Origin: Moniliella sp. 'wahieum'
Lineage: Eukaryota; Basidiomycota; Moniliellomycetes; Moniliellales; Moniliellaceae
Direction of reading: 5' to 3'
NCBI GenBank assembly: GCA_003971905.1
Contig: RSEE01000077.1
Coordinates: 124,001-188,000, forward strand
Length of the DNA stretch: 64,000 nt
Each line of letters starts with the position of its first letter. Positions within the stretch are counted from its first letter, which is position 1. Both the position numbers and the translations under genes were made by a program. Under the pieces are notes generated by a model. That model was not told the DNA's origin, ran no database searches, and saw only the letters and a program-made list of their open reading frames with translations. This document shows, one piece after another, positions 44,377-54,916 of this stretch.

Positions 44377-45289
44377 TGATTCACCATCAACACACCGCAA
44401 TCTGTTTCGTCTCCCTCGGGACCCAATTTGTGCCGAGCTTCAATGGCAAGCACACGTTCTGATCGATCTGATATCTCCTTTTTTTCTTTTTTCCCCTGTT
44501 TCTTCTTCTCGTCTTTTTTCGCCTCTTTTGCAAAACACGTAGTAACACGGCGCCATCAATGTTCACATGTGATGCCCCGCCATGTTGCCTCTGACGAATG
44601 CTTGTGCTCGCCCCGAGTGGCACTGAGATGAATGAACGAACGTTGCGTCTTTTGCGGAAAGGGTTACTACTAGACTGTGTTTGAGGATGGTTTCAACCGT
44701 GGTGTAGATGCATTCATTTCCCGGGCAGACGTTTATCTTGTTGCAGTGCATCTGTTAAGATTAAAGCCTGACGCGGAGGAAGGGCTGAACCGTTTCCCTT
44801 GTTCCTCCTGTAGTGGCATACACCGCAAAGGGCCTGAAGGGATAGCGCTTATGGAGTATGGACTACGGACAGGCGAAATCCGTTGAGACATCAAGCTTCC
44901 CTAGTGGCGATGCCACAATTGCTATATGATAGTGTCACGGGCTGCGGCGGACACGACTGATGGTCCGACCGAAGCTAGGCCCGCTTGCTCCGCACATGCC
45001 CAGTAGAGCGTCCTTCGCAGGCCAACCAAGTGTGATGATGGTTGGCTAAATTAACTATCGTGGCCGAAGGGCCATGCATCCGCGCGACAATAATCGCCCC
45101 CGCCCAAGTCCAAGTCGGCCGGCCTAAATAAGGCCACCGAGCTTTCAGTGTCGTGGCGACGTCTGTCGCCCCGTCTCCGTTCCCTTTTCCTTTCTCGTCG
45201 TCGCGCCTGCGGCGACTAACCCCGCTTTTGACATGTCTTCCTTTCTACACCCCCTCTTGCATCAGTTTCCGTTTTGATCTTGCCTGTAC

Positions 45290-45775
45290 CCCTGTCCCCC
45301 ACCCTCCATTCTCGTCCTTTCCCGCCATAGTACCTATCCTGTCCGACTCCTGCCCGTTTTCCAGCTAATTGATCCAGTACAGGCAGCTTCCTCTTGCTTT
45401 AGCGTCCCCGACCTCGTCCTCCAGCAATCCGTCAGTCCAGCCGCGCGAGCCCTCTTTCTATCGCGTCGATTTCCAGCGTCGATTCGTCTCAGTTGAGGCA
45501 ATGTTTGCCCCCTTTGCCTCCCTCCCTAAGTCCCGGAGGCTTCAGACACGTTACTACGGCCCAAGCCGGTGCAGACGCGGCCTTGCCACACGTGCAGCCG
45601 CCCCACCAAAGGCCTCACCTCGTCCCTAATAGCTCCGCTCGGATTCACCAATCAGCCCAAGCCCGAAACTACCGTGAGTCGTCCTTCCGTCTTCCGTCTC
45701 CTGATAAGGGATTGTACCCCAAGAACTTGGGTGAGCCCCCTGGAGGGGCCCGCCCATGACATATAGCAGCTGGCA
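45290..45775 (-). mobile_element. Island repeat family, copy D (partial)
   Basis: Matches copy A between its CATTCTCGTCC block and its GGGTGAGCCC(G/C)CTGG block. More diverged than the others (roughly 70-75% by eye), and both the 5' zinc-knuckle part and the 3' edge are missing. Confidence 0.65.
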
Positions 45776-46097
45776 AAAGGAAGAAGGCATGCAGGGAGCT
45801 GCCACATGTCATGGACGATCGATGAAGGGTGAAACAAGAGGGCCGACAGAATGCCGAGTGCCTCCATTCGACAGCTCTCATCGTCTGTGCCCACCGCAAC
45901 GCCGCGGCTGGCCTCACAGCCATGGCACAGGCCACGGGCAAGGTGCTTTGTCCCTCTATTTTTAACCTCACCGGCAACCGACAACAACAGATGGAAAAGA
46001 AAGGAGAGGCGGAAATGGATACAAGTGGGGGCAAAGGGTGGTAGCAACGGGGGAGGGGACAGATAAACACCCAATAACACGGTAGGAATCGAGAACG

Positions 46098-47078
46098 AGT
46101 CGCGTCGACGCGTCCCTCCACTCCCTTTAAATGCCCCCTACCCGTACTCACCGCCGGTGCCCCCATTGCGGCACCAACGACCACACTCGCGCACAGTGTT
46201 CCTTCAATCCACGCACGCCGAGAGTTGTGCCGCCACTGCCGTCGCCATGGCCACAAGCTGCCGACTGCGGCAGTTTCGGGTTTGGGCTATTTAATGGAGA
46301 TCCGAGCCGAGGAGAAGCCTTTGGGCGTGAAGACGAGGCGTCCGCACGCGCGGAAAGGCTGTCTATGCGCCGGATTGGGGGTAGTAACGTGTCTGAAGCC
46401 TCCTGAGCTTAGGGACAGGTTAGATGCTGTGGAGGACAAAGACTGCCAGGGCTGAAGCTGGGCGGGGGCGGCTGTGGCGTAGCTGTGAAAGGAGCCCACG
46501 CGATACGCTGTGGTATCGCGTGACTGGGCGGATGGAACGCTGGAGGACGAGGTTGGATGATGAAGATGAGGCAGCTAAGTGGAGACGAGAGGTTGCCTGC
46601 ATTACTCAATCAGTTGGCCGGAAACCGTCAAGAGTTGGACAAGAAAGGTGGGAAGGGACGAGAATGGAAGGTGGGATAAAGGATCCCCTGATCGAGGATG
46701 CTGACTGTTGGCTGACCCTGTTTTGGTAACCCCCCGTCTAAGCCCCACCGCACTGGCATATAGATGTTGACAGAGCGAAACAGAGACGAAGCTGCTAGAA
46801 TGGTTCAGCTGCAAAGCAGCCTTCAGACAAGGCGTGAAGGCAAAGTGGTGGCCCATAAGTCTTCAGGTAACGTCTGTAGGGAAGGAGACAGGAGAGAGAG
46901 AAGGGAGATAAAGCGAACAGGGCGCGAGCCATGCGAGCGGAACTCTTCCACGCCCGGTTAAGTGAGCGTCACCGATCCACCGAGGGCCGTGCAGGGGAAC
47001 CCCGCACCTCCCCCTCAACAGAAGCAAGCGAGGCTGCGAAGGCACTAAGAATATCATCCGATAGCACTTCCTCGTCTA
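46098..47078 (+). mobile_element. Island repeat family, copy C, with CCHC zinc knuckle ORF
   Basis: Full-length member on the plus strand. The TCGCGTCGACGCGTCCCTCC block (46097-46116) precedes the start codon at 46131. The 3' edge is GCACTTCCTCGTC near 47064-47077, the same as in copies A and B. Encoded peptide pieces are given under the ORF entry. Confidence 0.75.
46131..46729 (+). CDS. Gag-like protein with CCHC zinc knuckle (repeat copy C, broken)
   Basis: The N-terminus reads THRRCPHCGTNDHTRAQC, a perfect C-x2-C-x4-H-x4-C zinc knuckle. A second, incomplete one follows in another frame (VCRHCRRHGHKLPTA, last Cys absent). Further conserved pieces are EEKPLGVKTRRPHARKGCLC, TRLDDEDEAAKWRREVACIT and DPLIEDADCWLTLFW, the last ending at 46729. 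The pieces lie in several frames. The same peptides occur in copies A and B, so the region was once coding. CCHC knuckles of this spacing are typical of Gag or nucleic-acid-binding proteins. No polymerase domain is visible. Confidence 0.5.
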
Positions 47079-47462
47079 GTATAACACAGACCAAGAACAA
47101 AGAGCGAGACACTCGAGACAGGTATATAATTGAATGAATGGCAACATGATCTTCAGCAAAACTATATATGACATGGCATGTACGATTGAAACGACTGGCT
47201 CCCTCTCTTTTGATAAGAAAGCACATGGGCGGACGGACAATGGGGCGACTTTCATTGCCAGGAATGCGGTCAGTTGATGGCCACACTTCGGCCATCGGGA
47301 TGGATGAGATTGCTCAACGATCCCACGGCAGGAACTGAGAGTGGGCTAGCCCCTAGTTGGCGCAGCTGCTGTCAGAAACGCCCCGTAGCATGGCATCAAT
47401 CAGCATCCACCCGTACTGATAAAAACGGGAAAAGATCATTACAGTGAGAATCCCCGTCAAAC
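47079..47462. other. Spacer between repeat copy C and duplication copy 2 right part
   Basis: Unique-looking sequence with nothing recognised. Confidence 0.4.
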
Positions 47463-47757
47463 AACGCCACATTGATTCATTTGATGAACAGTCAGGTCGC
47501 ATTGGTATGGGCGATAGTTCACGCGCATTAATCAGATGCAACATTTGGGACATCACATGCCATCATGATAAGGCGTCCAAAAGGGGGGAAGGGAAAACAA
47601 GAAACAAAGATACAAGAGAAAAGGAATCAAAGAAAACAGATCATGAACGCATGTTCTCTCAACGAGAATATTTTTCGCTGGTGGGTTTCAGCAAAAGGGG
47701 GCAAAACAGAGAGTGCTGATAGATTGATGCGAGGTCAGCGCTCGGAACCAGAGATGT
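47463..47757. repeat. Segmental duplication block, copy 2 (right part)
   Basis: Aligns with 39376-39680: GGTATGGGCG, AAAAGGGGGAAAGGGAA(A/C)AC, and CAGAGAGTGCTGAT...GATGCGAG segments occur in the same order and spacing. Confidence 0.8.
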
Positions 47758-50700
47758 ATACAGCACTACCCTTCTGCGTCCCGTCCTTTGCAGTGGGTGG
47801 CTCAGTCTGCCATACTATCGCTCCTCTTTTTGATCTATCACAACCGGATACTGTGGTTCTTGCAAACTGAGGGTAGTAGCGCGATTGATGTATGGGCGTC
47901 CGCGCAAGGCTCGCTTTCTCGCCAATGTCACCAGATTTGGTCGCTCCCAAAACCCCAGACAATTAATTGTGGTTGTGTAGGAGTCACACCATATCCTGTG
48001 GTTCGATGGACCGATTGATCATAAGAATCTGTAGCAAAAACAGCGACTCATTTCCTGCTGTTCTGACTAACCTACATTTTTTCCCTTTTGGGACTGAACG
48101 CGGCATGTCCACATGTTTCCGCGTTTCCCCGAAAGCTCTGTGTCGGCCTCGCTACTACCACAGAATGTGAGCACTGAACGGCGTATTGGAATAAGGAGCT
48201 TCTGCGACTGACTCGCCCCGAAGACTGGTGCAAGTTCGAAAGGAATGAAAACTGACTGGCGTGCCTCAGGGTCCGCGCGGTCCTAGGACGGATGTCAACA
48301 GTCTGCCTACTAATGATGATGAATCCTCAGTTCTTAATCTTTACAACCATATGCATGACACCTTGCAATCAAGAACCCAAATAGGATGTTGTCTCTGGGT
48401 TTACGCAACCTCACCCGCTTTCTGAAGGGAATAGCAGGTGCGATAAACGTGCTCGGGACATGCGTGGGGTAGGCGCATTGAAGCACCTGAACGGAGGTGA
48501 ACCTCTTTTTAGGGATTGTCGGTAATGAGGGCATGTTTCACGCAGGACAAAGAACCAGGGAGTTTCTATGCCTCTGTGGACTGTCGAGTTAAGGAATTTG
48601 CTTTGACTGCCCAACAATGGCCTGTGTATCAGGCAAAGGACTGTTGACGACAAGACCCTTTCTTCCTTCTGCTGATCCCCCTGTTGACGATGGCACTGGG
48701 ATACTTCCAAGATGAATACCAGCGGGATTATAGATCACTGAAAAAAGTAATTCACATCGGAATTCCGATGCCAGAAACGGTTCGGTTGTGTATACATGCC
48801 TATTCGAGTGTAGGCGAGCTACATGCGGTTGGCAGGCATTGAAGGTGTCGCTGTACTCTAACGCAATACCGATTTCACTGGTCCCTGATTTGTTTGGTGA
48901 ACGAGACTCACAAGACCTCGGATGACAATGATTCCCCAAGTTTCATTAATGATATCAACATACATGCCTCGTACCTTGAAGCTGTTTCTGACGGTAACGT
49001 CTGATGAGACCGGGATAGTCCTCGAGGGTGATGCAATCGCACTAGTGGTGGTTATGGTGGTCTAAGCCAAACAACAAAGCCTACAGAGGAACATCAAGCA
49101 GCAAATTACCACCAGGGGCTAAGCTGCGGAACAAGGAAAAACAAAAGAGAAAAACAACGGAACTCCTAGGCCTGAGGAGGAACTGAAGGGACATTGGCCA
49201 AAGCACGAGCCACTGCTGGCTCAACAACGTGAAATGACCCGATCGACTCCGATTGTTTGTGTCCATTCGTAGTAAAGGGTACTACGCTACGCAACAACAT
49301 ATCCTCGAGATTAACGTGGTTTCTTCCATTTTCGATAGCCACAGCCAGCTGACATCGAGCCTTCTTAATTATGCCCACGTCAACCGGTCTTGTTTATCCC
49401 AATGTCCCTCTTGGTCTGTTTCCAGTCAGCATTTGCGGTATCATCGGAGTGCCATTGCCCCGCCATCCATTGCAGACGTTTGAAGCCTAGTAAACACCTA
49501 CAGCTTCGCCTTACATTGAGCGTCTCGTTCCCGTTATGAGATTTCCTTCTCTTGCCGTTTCGCGTATCTGACTAAGTGTTAGACACCTTTTCCTACTAAG
49601 TATGAGCCCCATTGTCAGAGGCACGGATTTTGATTATTTTCCCCTTTCTACATTTGTAGTGTCTAGTCTTTATCGATTCTGTCGCTTCGGACGCTTCCCT
49701 ACTGCCCTAGAGTGTGTATCTATATAAAGTCTCGCCGCTCAAACTGTTGCCTCTATTATATGCCGTAAGAGCTCTTCGGGTTCATAATCTCACATAGCTG
49801 CACAACAAGCCTGTTCATTTGCGCATACCGTATATTTCCCCACTCCGCTATCCCAGGCATTGTACCCTGAAGTCTCGGGACTTGCATTAACGCTTTCGTG
49901 GGTGACTGCGAAATGAGATCTGTGGCACTGCGACCGAGCCAGTCAATGAGTGTGGGCAAAAGAGTGTCCGCATTAGCGTTTACATCGTCGTTTTCCCAAA
50001 CCGAAACAGTGTGGCACCCGCTGGAGTAGTAATAACGCGTCTGAAGCCTTCAAGCTTCAAGGCACAAGGACGGGAAATGGAAGCGGAGGACAAACCCTAC
50101 CAGAATGGGACTGGAGTGGGACTTGAGGCAGGGGGCTGGGAGAAGGCCCACGTGGCATCACTGAGACTTTGTTTCGACGTGGCCTGTGTGGAAGGACCAC
50201 ATGCGAGTTGTTGACTGGTAGCGGACTGGGCGCGTGGTGATGGAGAAGGGAGACGAGGGCGGCTATGCGAAGAGACGGCCAAGAGAAAACTTAGCGGCCT
50301 GTACGAGTCAGGTTTAAATCATTGGTCAGTGACAGAAGGGGAGACGCGGACGGACCGTCGGGGGAAACCACGAACCATTGCTTACAGACAGGCACTAATA
50401 TAGGGAAACGACGCAATAAAGGAAGAACGGGGAGCAGGCGAAGACGGGGGGGGGGGGGGTCAGGGGGGGTCATATGCACCGGACGGACAACCTAGAAGTA
50501 GAAAGGTAACTGTGGTAGACTGTACGGGACGATATAGTTGCAAAGGATACTGACAGAGTTCGGGGGCATGATTGTGGCCAAACGCCAACTTTCCTTTGGT
50601 AGAAGGCGAATATTATTGCGCGGAAACGCAGGGTTGGTGTGTTGCGGGGTTGAGGCTGGCAACAGACTCTTCCGGATATAAGTATAGGTTCCTCCTCCGA

Positions 50701-52253
50701 AAAGGAGAGACGGCCATGTCATCCGTTTTTTTTTCGACCAACCCGGGGTCAGGGCGAGAAAAGGTGAAAAGAGCGCGTAGGCTGTCGGAGCTGGGACTGC
50801 CACAGCCCGTCATCGCCCGTGACAGCAGTACGGGTTCTTTGCCTGCCTCCTATGTATATAGCCCCGCACTGAACTAAAAGTGTGAGGTTTTTTTAGAAGC
50901 AGAAACGAGCAATCGCCTGTTCTACCTCGTACTCATTCACGATGACTCAACGGGTCAGAACTACTACTTGTTGCGACAGAGCCACCATTGAATCTTTTAG
51001 TTCTTTGAGGTTGATTCGTACCAATTCACATTCGCGGCCTTAATTGTGGATGCTCGCCCGGGTGGTGACCATACTATGGGTTTGGTCATGAGCTTAGAGA
51101 CCTTTGGGAATATACGGGGGAGCGGATGGCTGGTTGTAGAGGGGATGCCGTACGGCAACTCTGCCTTTTCGAAGTGGACCGCGAGAGATCGGGAGATCTT
51201 GGGTGGGCGAGGGAATCCGGAGAGAATCTGGGGGTGGGGACGGTCTATATATTGTCAGTGCGAAGGAGGATAACTGCTAGGCACTTTGGGGTTGGGAGGG
51301 TGGTGTAGAAATCAGAGAGGCATAGGCTCAGGAGTTGAGCTATGAAGCCTCAGATCTCTATAATGATCCTGGTTCCCCTGCGATGTCCTAAATAAGCTGT
51401 GGCAGAAGGAAGGCACAAGTGCGGGTTGAACGTTGAACCCAGACTGAGGAAGAGAAGAAGAGGAAGGCGAATAAGACTAGACCAAAGCATATAGGGGCTA
51501 TGGGCTTGGTGTCAGCATGTGGAAGATCTCTTCAGTGTGTGATCTCGAGGTGGCTGTTGTCCCTTAGATCCCCGTGAGGGCAATATATTCTTTAGTTAAA
51601 GCTTAAAGGTACAAAGCTCTGACTTAGCACTGACTTCAAGGTCTGATCCTCTGGACCCAGGCCCACAACGAACCCGAGGGCTGAGCTACTCTTGAACCCG
51701 ACAAGCCACAAAAGTCATCACCGCCCCGGAAAGCTACACACTGGTTATTGGAAAAGCGGGACAGCTAGTACCTACTATGGCATGCATCGTCATCCCTCTG
51801 ATAGAAGACACAACATATATGTACTGGAGTGCCATTATCATAGGGTGGTTATTCAGCCGCTCAAGGAGCGCGTACATTCAAAAGTTAATAACAAAGAAGA
51901 CGAAATACTGGGTAAGAAACAAAACAAAATATGCAGGGACAGAGGCCAAAAATAGAAGGTGATGGCGAGAGAGAGGCCAACCACAGTATGTCTGTCAAAA
52001 TATGGGTCTTGCACTGCAAGACATATGAATGCCGGAGCATTTAGCAGAAAAAAAAGGGCGGGAAAGGGGGAAGAGTGTGGAAGGGGAAGAAGTAACCCCC
52101 ACTGTGAAGCTTCGGTAGGGTTATTTCGCGCCAGCGAAGCCGAATATTAACGCCAATTCGAGGATGGGATGGACACTGAGAGACCGGATTGCGGCAGTGT
52201 CAAAACGTCAGGAAAGACAGGTACTCGGGGGGGAATCAAGGGTGGCCAACCAG
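47758..52253. other. Gene-poor sequence of the island
   Basis: No conserved gene, RNA or clear repeat found. Open frames are short and carry no family motif. A possible protein-like trace lies on the minus strand at 48334-48939, in all three frames, but I could not identify it. A G14/G7 tract is at 50446-50468. TTCAAGCTTCAAGG (50049-50062) is another copy of the dispersed heptamer. Base composition is more balanced than in the gene-rich flanks. Confidence 0.45.
50446..50468. repeat. Poly-G tract
   Basis: About 14 G followed by TCA and 7 G. Potential G-quadruplex; the true length is uncertain. Confidence 0.7.
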
Positions 52254-52832
52254 TCATGCGTGAGAGTTGAAGGTCTCCTTCAAGCCACCTCCACCACGGA
52301 AAGCACCAGCTGCAATGAAGCCCACAACAGTCAGCATCAGCGATGTGAGGATAAAGTTGATCCAGCCAAAGGCAATCAGTGTCTCGTTGGGCCGAGCAAT
52401 ACTTGATTCCGGTAGTGTTGTAGCTGCAGTTGATGCCGCCATGCAACGACTTGTCAAAGCGGCAGAAGCAGGAGCCAAAACACCCAATCGATGAAATGAA
52501 AACAAAGTGAGAAAACAATTGAGGTAAAGACACCGCCCACGCCGGATACGAAGGCGACAACCTGATAAAGAGCAGCGAAGCGGGTCAGTGGCCGAGAGAA
52601 CAGGAGACGCGGGTTATACGGACATAGGCGGTGGCAAAGAGGAAGGAGAACCAGCCAACAAAGAGGAAAAGGCGGACACGGCCCTTGATCCCCCGGCCAG
52701 GGTGCTTGGTCATCCTTGGCGTTGTAGTCGTGGACAAGCACGGAAGCAATGATGGCCACGACAAACGAAAACACCCGAGGATGGAAAGGGAAATGGGGCG
52801 CCGCGGCGCACAACAGTGCTTGCATCGACCAT
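52254..52832 (-). CDS. Tetraspan membrane protein, MARVEL/Nce102-like
   Basis: The start at 52832 begins MVDASTVVRRGAP. Four membrane spans follow, the pieces read across one-base breaks: VFSFVVAIIASVLVHDYNAK, RLFLFVGWFSFLFATAYV, VVAFVSGVGGVFTSIVFSLC plus FIDWVFWLLLL, and TLIAFGWINFILTSLMLTVV. Between spans 3 and 4 lies a loop with two Cys (GGINCSYNTTGIKYCSAQRD). The C-terminus is GAFRGGGGLKETFNSHA, stopping at 52254. Four spans, the Cys loop before the last span and the short Gly-rich tail resemble fungal MARVEL-domain proteins such as Nce102, which sit in eisosomal plasma-membrane domains. About 190 residues, the usual size. It is the only protein gene I can support between 44.4 and 58.2 kb, apart from repeat-borne ORFs. 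Confidence 0.58.
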
Positions 52833-54916
52833 TGTGAAGGAGAAGGGGGGGGGAGCAAGACGGGGATAGGATATGGGGGTGGGACAGAGGGTTGACAAGA
52901 GGAGGTGGAGGAGGTGGTGGTGGCGCGAGAAAGGGACCGAACGGCGGCAAGCAAGGCAAATGCATTCGAGCAGAGCGCAAGGACAGGATGCGAGGCGATG
53001 AGAGGCCTGAGGGCGATGAATTCAAAGCATCGCGCCCGCCGGGCAGAGGGGGTGTGTGCTGCGCGTGTGTGCGCAACGCATCGTGGGCAGAAGCGCTAAT
53101 GAATGCACGGATGCAGGAGGGTGTGACAGCGCTGCAGGACGGCGGGGGATGGGGTTGTGTGGCTGGCGAGCATGTGAATGGAGCACATGCGATGACGGCA
53201 TGGCGTTGGCGCTTGTGAGCACGATCGATGCACGCTGATCGATTAGCGCTTAGGCTAAGCTTAGCGCTTAGCCTAAGCGCTAGCCCCGCCTCGCCTGTGC
53301 TCTGTCCCTTGTTTGTTGCTTGCTGTTCGACAGGGGATGCAGCTTGCAGTGGGCTGCTGCAGGGGGGCGGATGCCAGAGGAACAGGGGAGGGGGGCAGTA
53401 TCACATGTGAGGGTAGCATATCACATGTATATGTGATGTCATAAGTCATGCATCATGCATCCTTGCAAGCAGCCCTCTGTTGGGCACACGTGCTGTGTAG
53501 CTGCTCCGAGGGCGCCTGGCCGCCATCTCCTACCACCACCCCTCTCCGAGCGTGCAGTGCCTATGACTGGCTGGGGCTTTTTCCCAGTGCCTAGTATAAG
53601 CATCTTGTTGGTCGTTGGTGACTCGGCATCTGCCGTCATGAACAACTAGGGGAATAAAGGCTCTCTGCTTGGGTCCGGGGGCCGTATCGCATATAGCAGT
53701 TGAATTAACTCCTCTTACAGGTCCACCACCGGCGTTACCAGCCCCTCGTGTACAATCTTCTGACACGCCACCTTTTGGCCTCCTTTTGACTCGAGCCCCT
53801 TGGGATGTGGTCAACCTCTCCACTCCGGTCCTCCACACGCGCTGCTATAGTCAAACCGTACGCCTGTTTGTGACCCTTCTGTTCTCCTGCCGCGTTTCAA
53901 CTTCTCTCTCACACCCGGCACCTCTCCTATAGGTTCTTTTTCCCGTAGGCCTCAATTGTCCCAGTACTTCATTCCAAGCATCAACGTTGAGCAAACCTTT
54001 CATCTGCCAGCAAGAGTCACATCAGCATCACCTAGCCTTTTGTTCCACCGGCCTAACTCTCTCTCTGGCGCCTCTACTTCTCGGGGAGACATTGCCCATC
54101 GCCGTGTATCGTTGCCCTCAGTGTGGAGCAAGAACCCCTCATTGCTCAAGGTTACTTGACTTTGCTTCCGAATATATATTCTCGCTCACACGGATATATA
54201 AGCCGTGACGTGTGCCCCTTTTCAGGTACAACTTCGTGCCCTTTTTTTCGCGAATAATCGCTCTTGTGGGCAGGCGCATTGTACAGTGGGACCAGCTAGT
54301 AGCCATATCTCTTCACAAGCAGAGCCACCTTCGTGTTTTCATCCATCCAGAACGGAAAATAGGGGGGCAGAGACCCCGGCTATGACTGACTTGATGAGAC
54401 ACTATGTTGAAGTATACTACTTAGCGCACGGTCCAAAAAGGATCCCCGATACATCGCGCATCTGTGGATGTGATGGTGTGGTACTAGGATCTCCTTTTCT
54501 ACCACTACATAGTAATTATATAAGATGGAGGGGGAGTCTCGTATCTAGCACTCTGTGCATTCAAGATGGTAATTCCAATTGGAGACAAGGCAAAAGTTTC
54601 GCGCGAGACACAGAGGGGCTGTGACTGCTATCCCAGGGGGGGTGGGGAGAAGGCCGGGTTACCAATCCTGTATTTCCATATGGTAGTAGGGAAAGAAAGA
54701 AGATAGAGGGGGATGCAGTGCCAGTACTGGCACCTCCAATGCAGTGTTGTGTGCGTACTTGGCCATTACTGACTTGGTAGGCACACGTTGATCACTGCGG
54801 CGGCAAATAGAGGTGGGGCCAGGCTGATTAAACAGTGGTATTCATCCACCCTCATCACCTTGGCCGTCAATCGGGCGAGTACCTCCCGTGTTGTCAAAAT
54901 CCCGATCAGCTCCAAT
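52833..54916. other. Gene-poor sequence right of the MARVEL-like gene
   Basis: Contains an AGCGCTTAGGCTAAGC palindrome array (53243-53282) and ATCACATGT/ACATGTGAT inverted units (53400-53440). The rest is unremarkable. No supported gene. Confidence 0.45.
53243..53282. repeat. AGCGCTTAGGCTAAGC palindromic repeat
   Basis: Alternating inverted copies of TAGCGCTTAGGC and GCCTAAGCGCTA, able to form a hairpin; related to the heptamer array at 111-135. Confidence 0.8.

Larger units (their letters stand above)
42418..44785. repeat. Segmental duplication block, copy 2 (left part)
   Basis: Direct copy of 37088-39365. Here the GCTCAGCCTGTCGT region is itself duplicated as a 42-bp tandem (about 42699-42782), and GTTGAAC (42934-42958) and TCACTAG (43421-43452) arrays are present that copy 1 lacks. 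The similarity stops near 44785 and resumes at 47463, as if the block were split by an insertion. Confidence 0.85.
44786..47462. mobile_element. Insertion that splits duplication copy 2
   Basis: Copy 1 is continuous at 39365-39376, while copy 2 has about 2.7 kb between 44785 and 47463. The inserted stretch contains a possible LTR-like start (TGTCACGGGCTGCGGC at 44932), the minus-strand repeat copy D, the plus-strand copy C, and flanking unique sequence. The two repeat copies are head to head. The insertion model is an inference from comparing the blocks. Confidence 0.65.

Noticed and set aside
48334-48939. Possible protein-coding trace on the minus strand
   Set aside because: Protein-like fragments occur in three frames, but no motif or repeat copy supports them, so I did not call a gene.
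52560-52620. An intron in the MARVEL-like gene
   Set aside because: A GTCCGT donor is poor, and a one-base shift gives a continuous, hydrophobically sensible protein (TAYVPYNPRLLFSRPLTRF), so a break is preferred.
54205-54624. A 139-codon open frame
   Set aside because: No motif, no repeat-copy support, and an unlikely composition; treated as chance.
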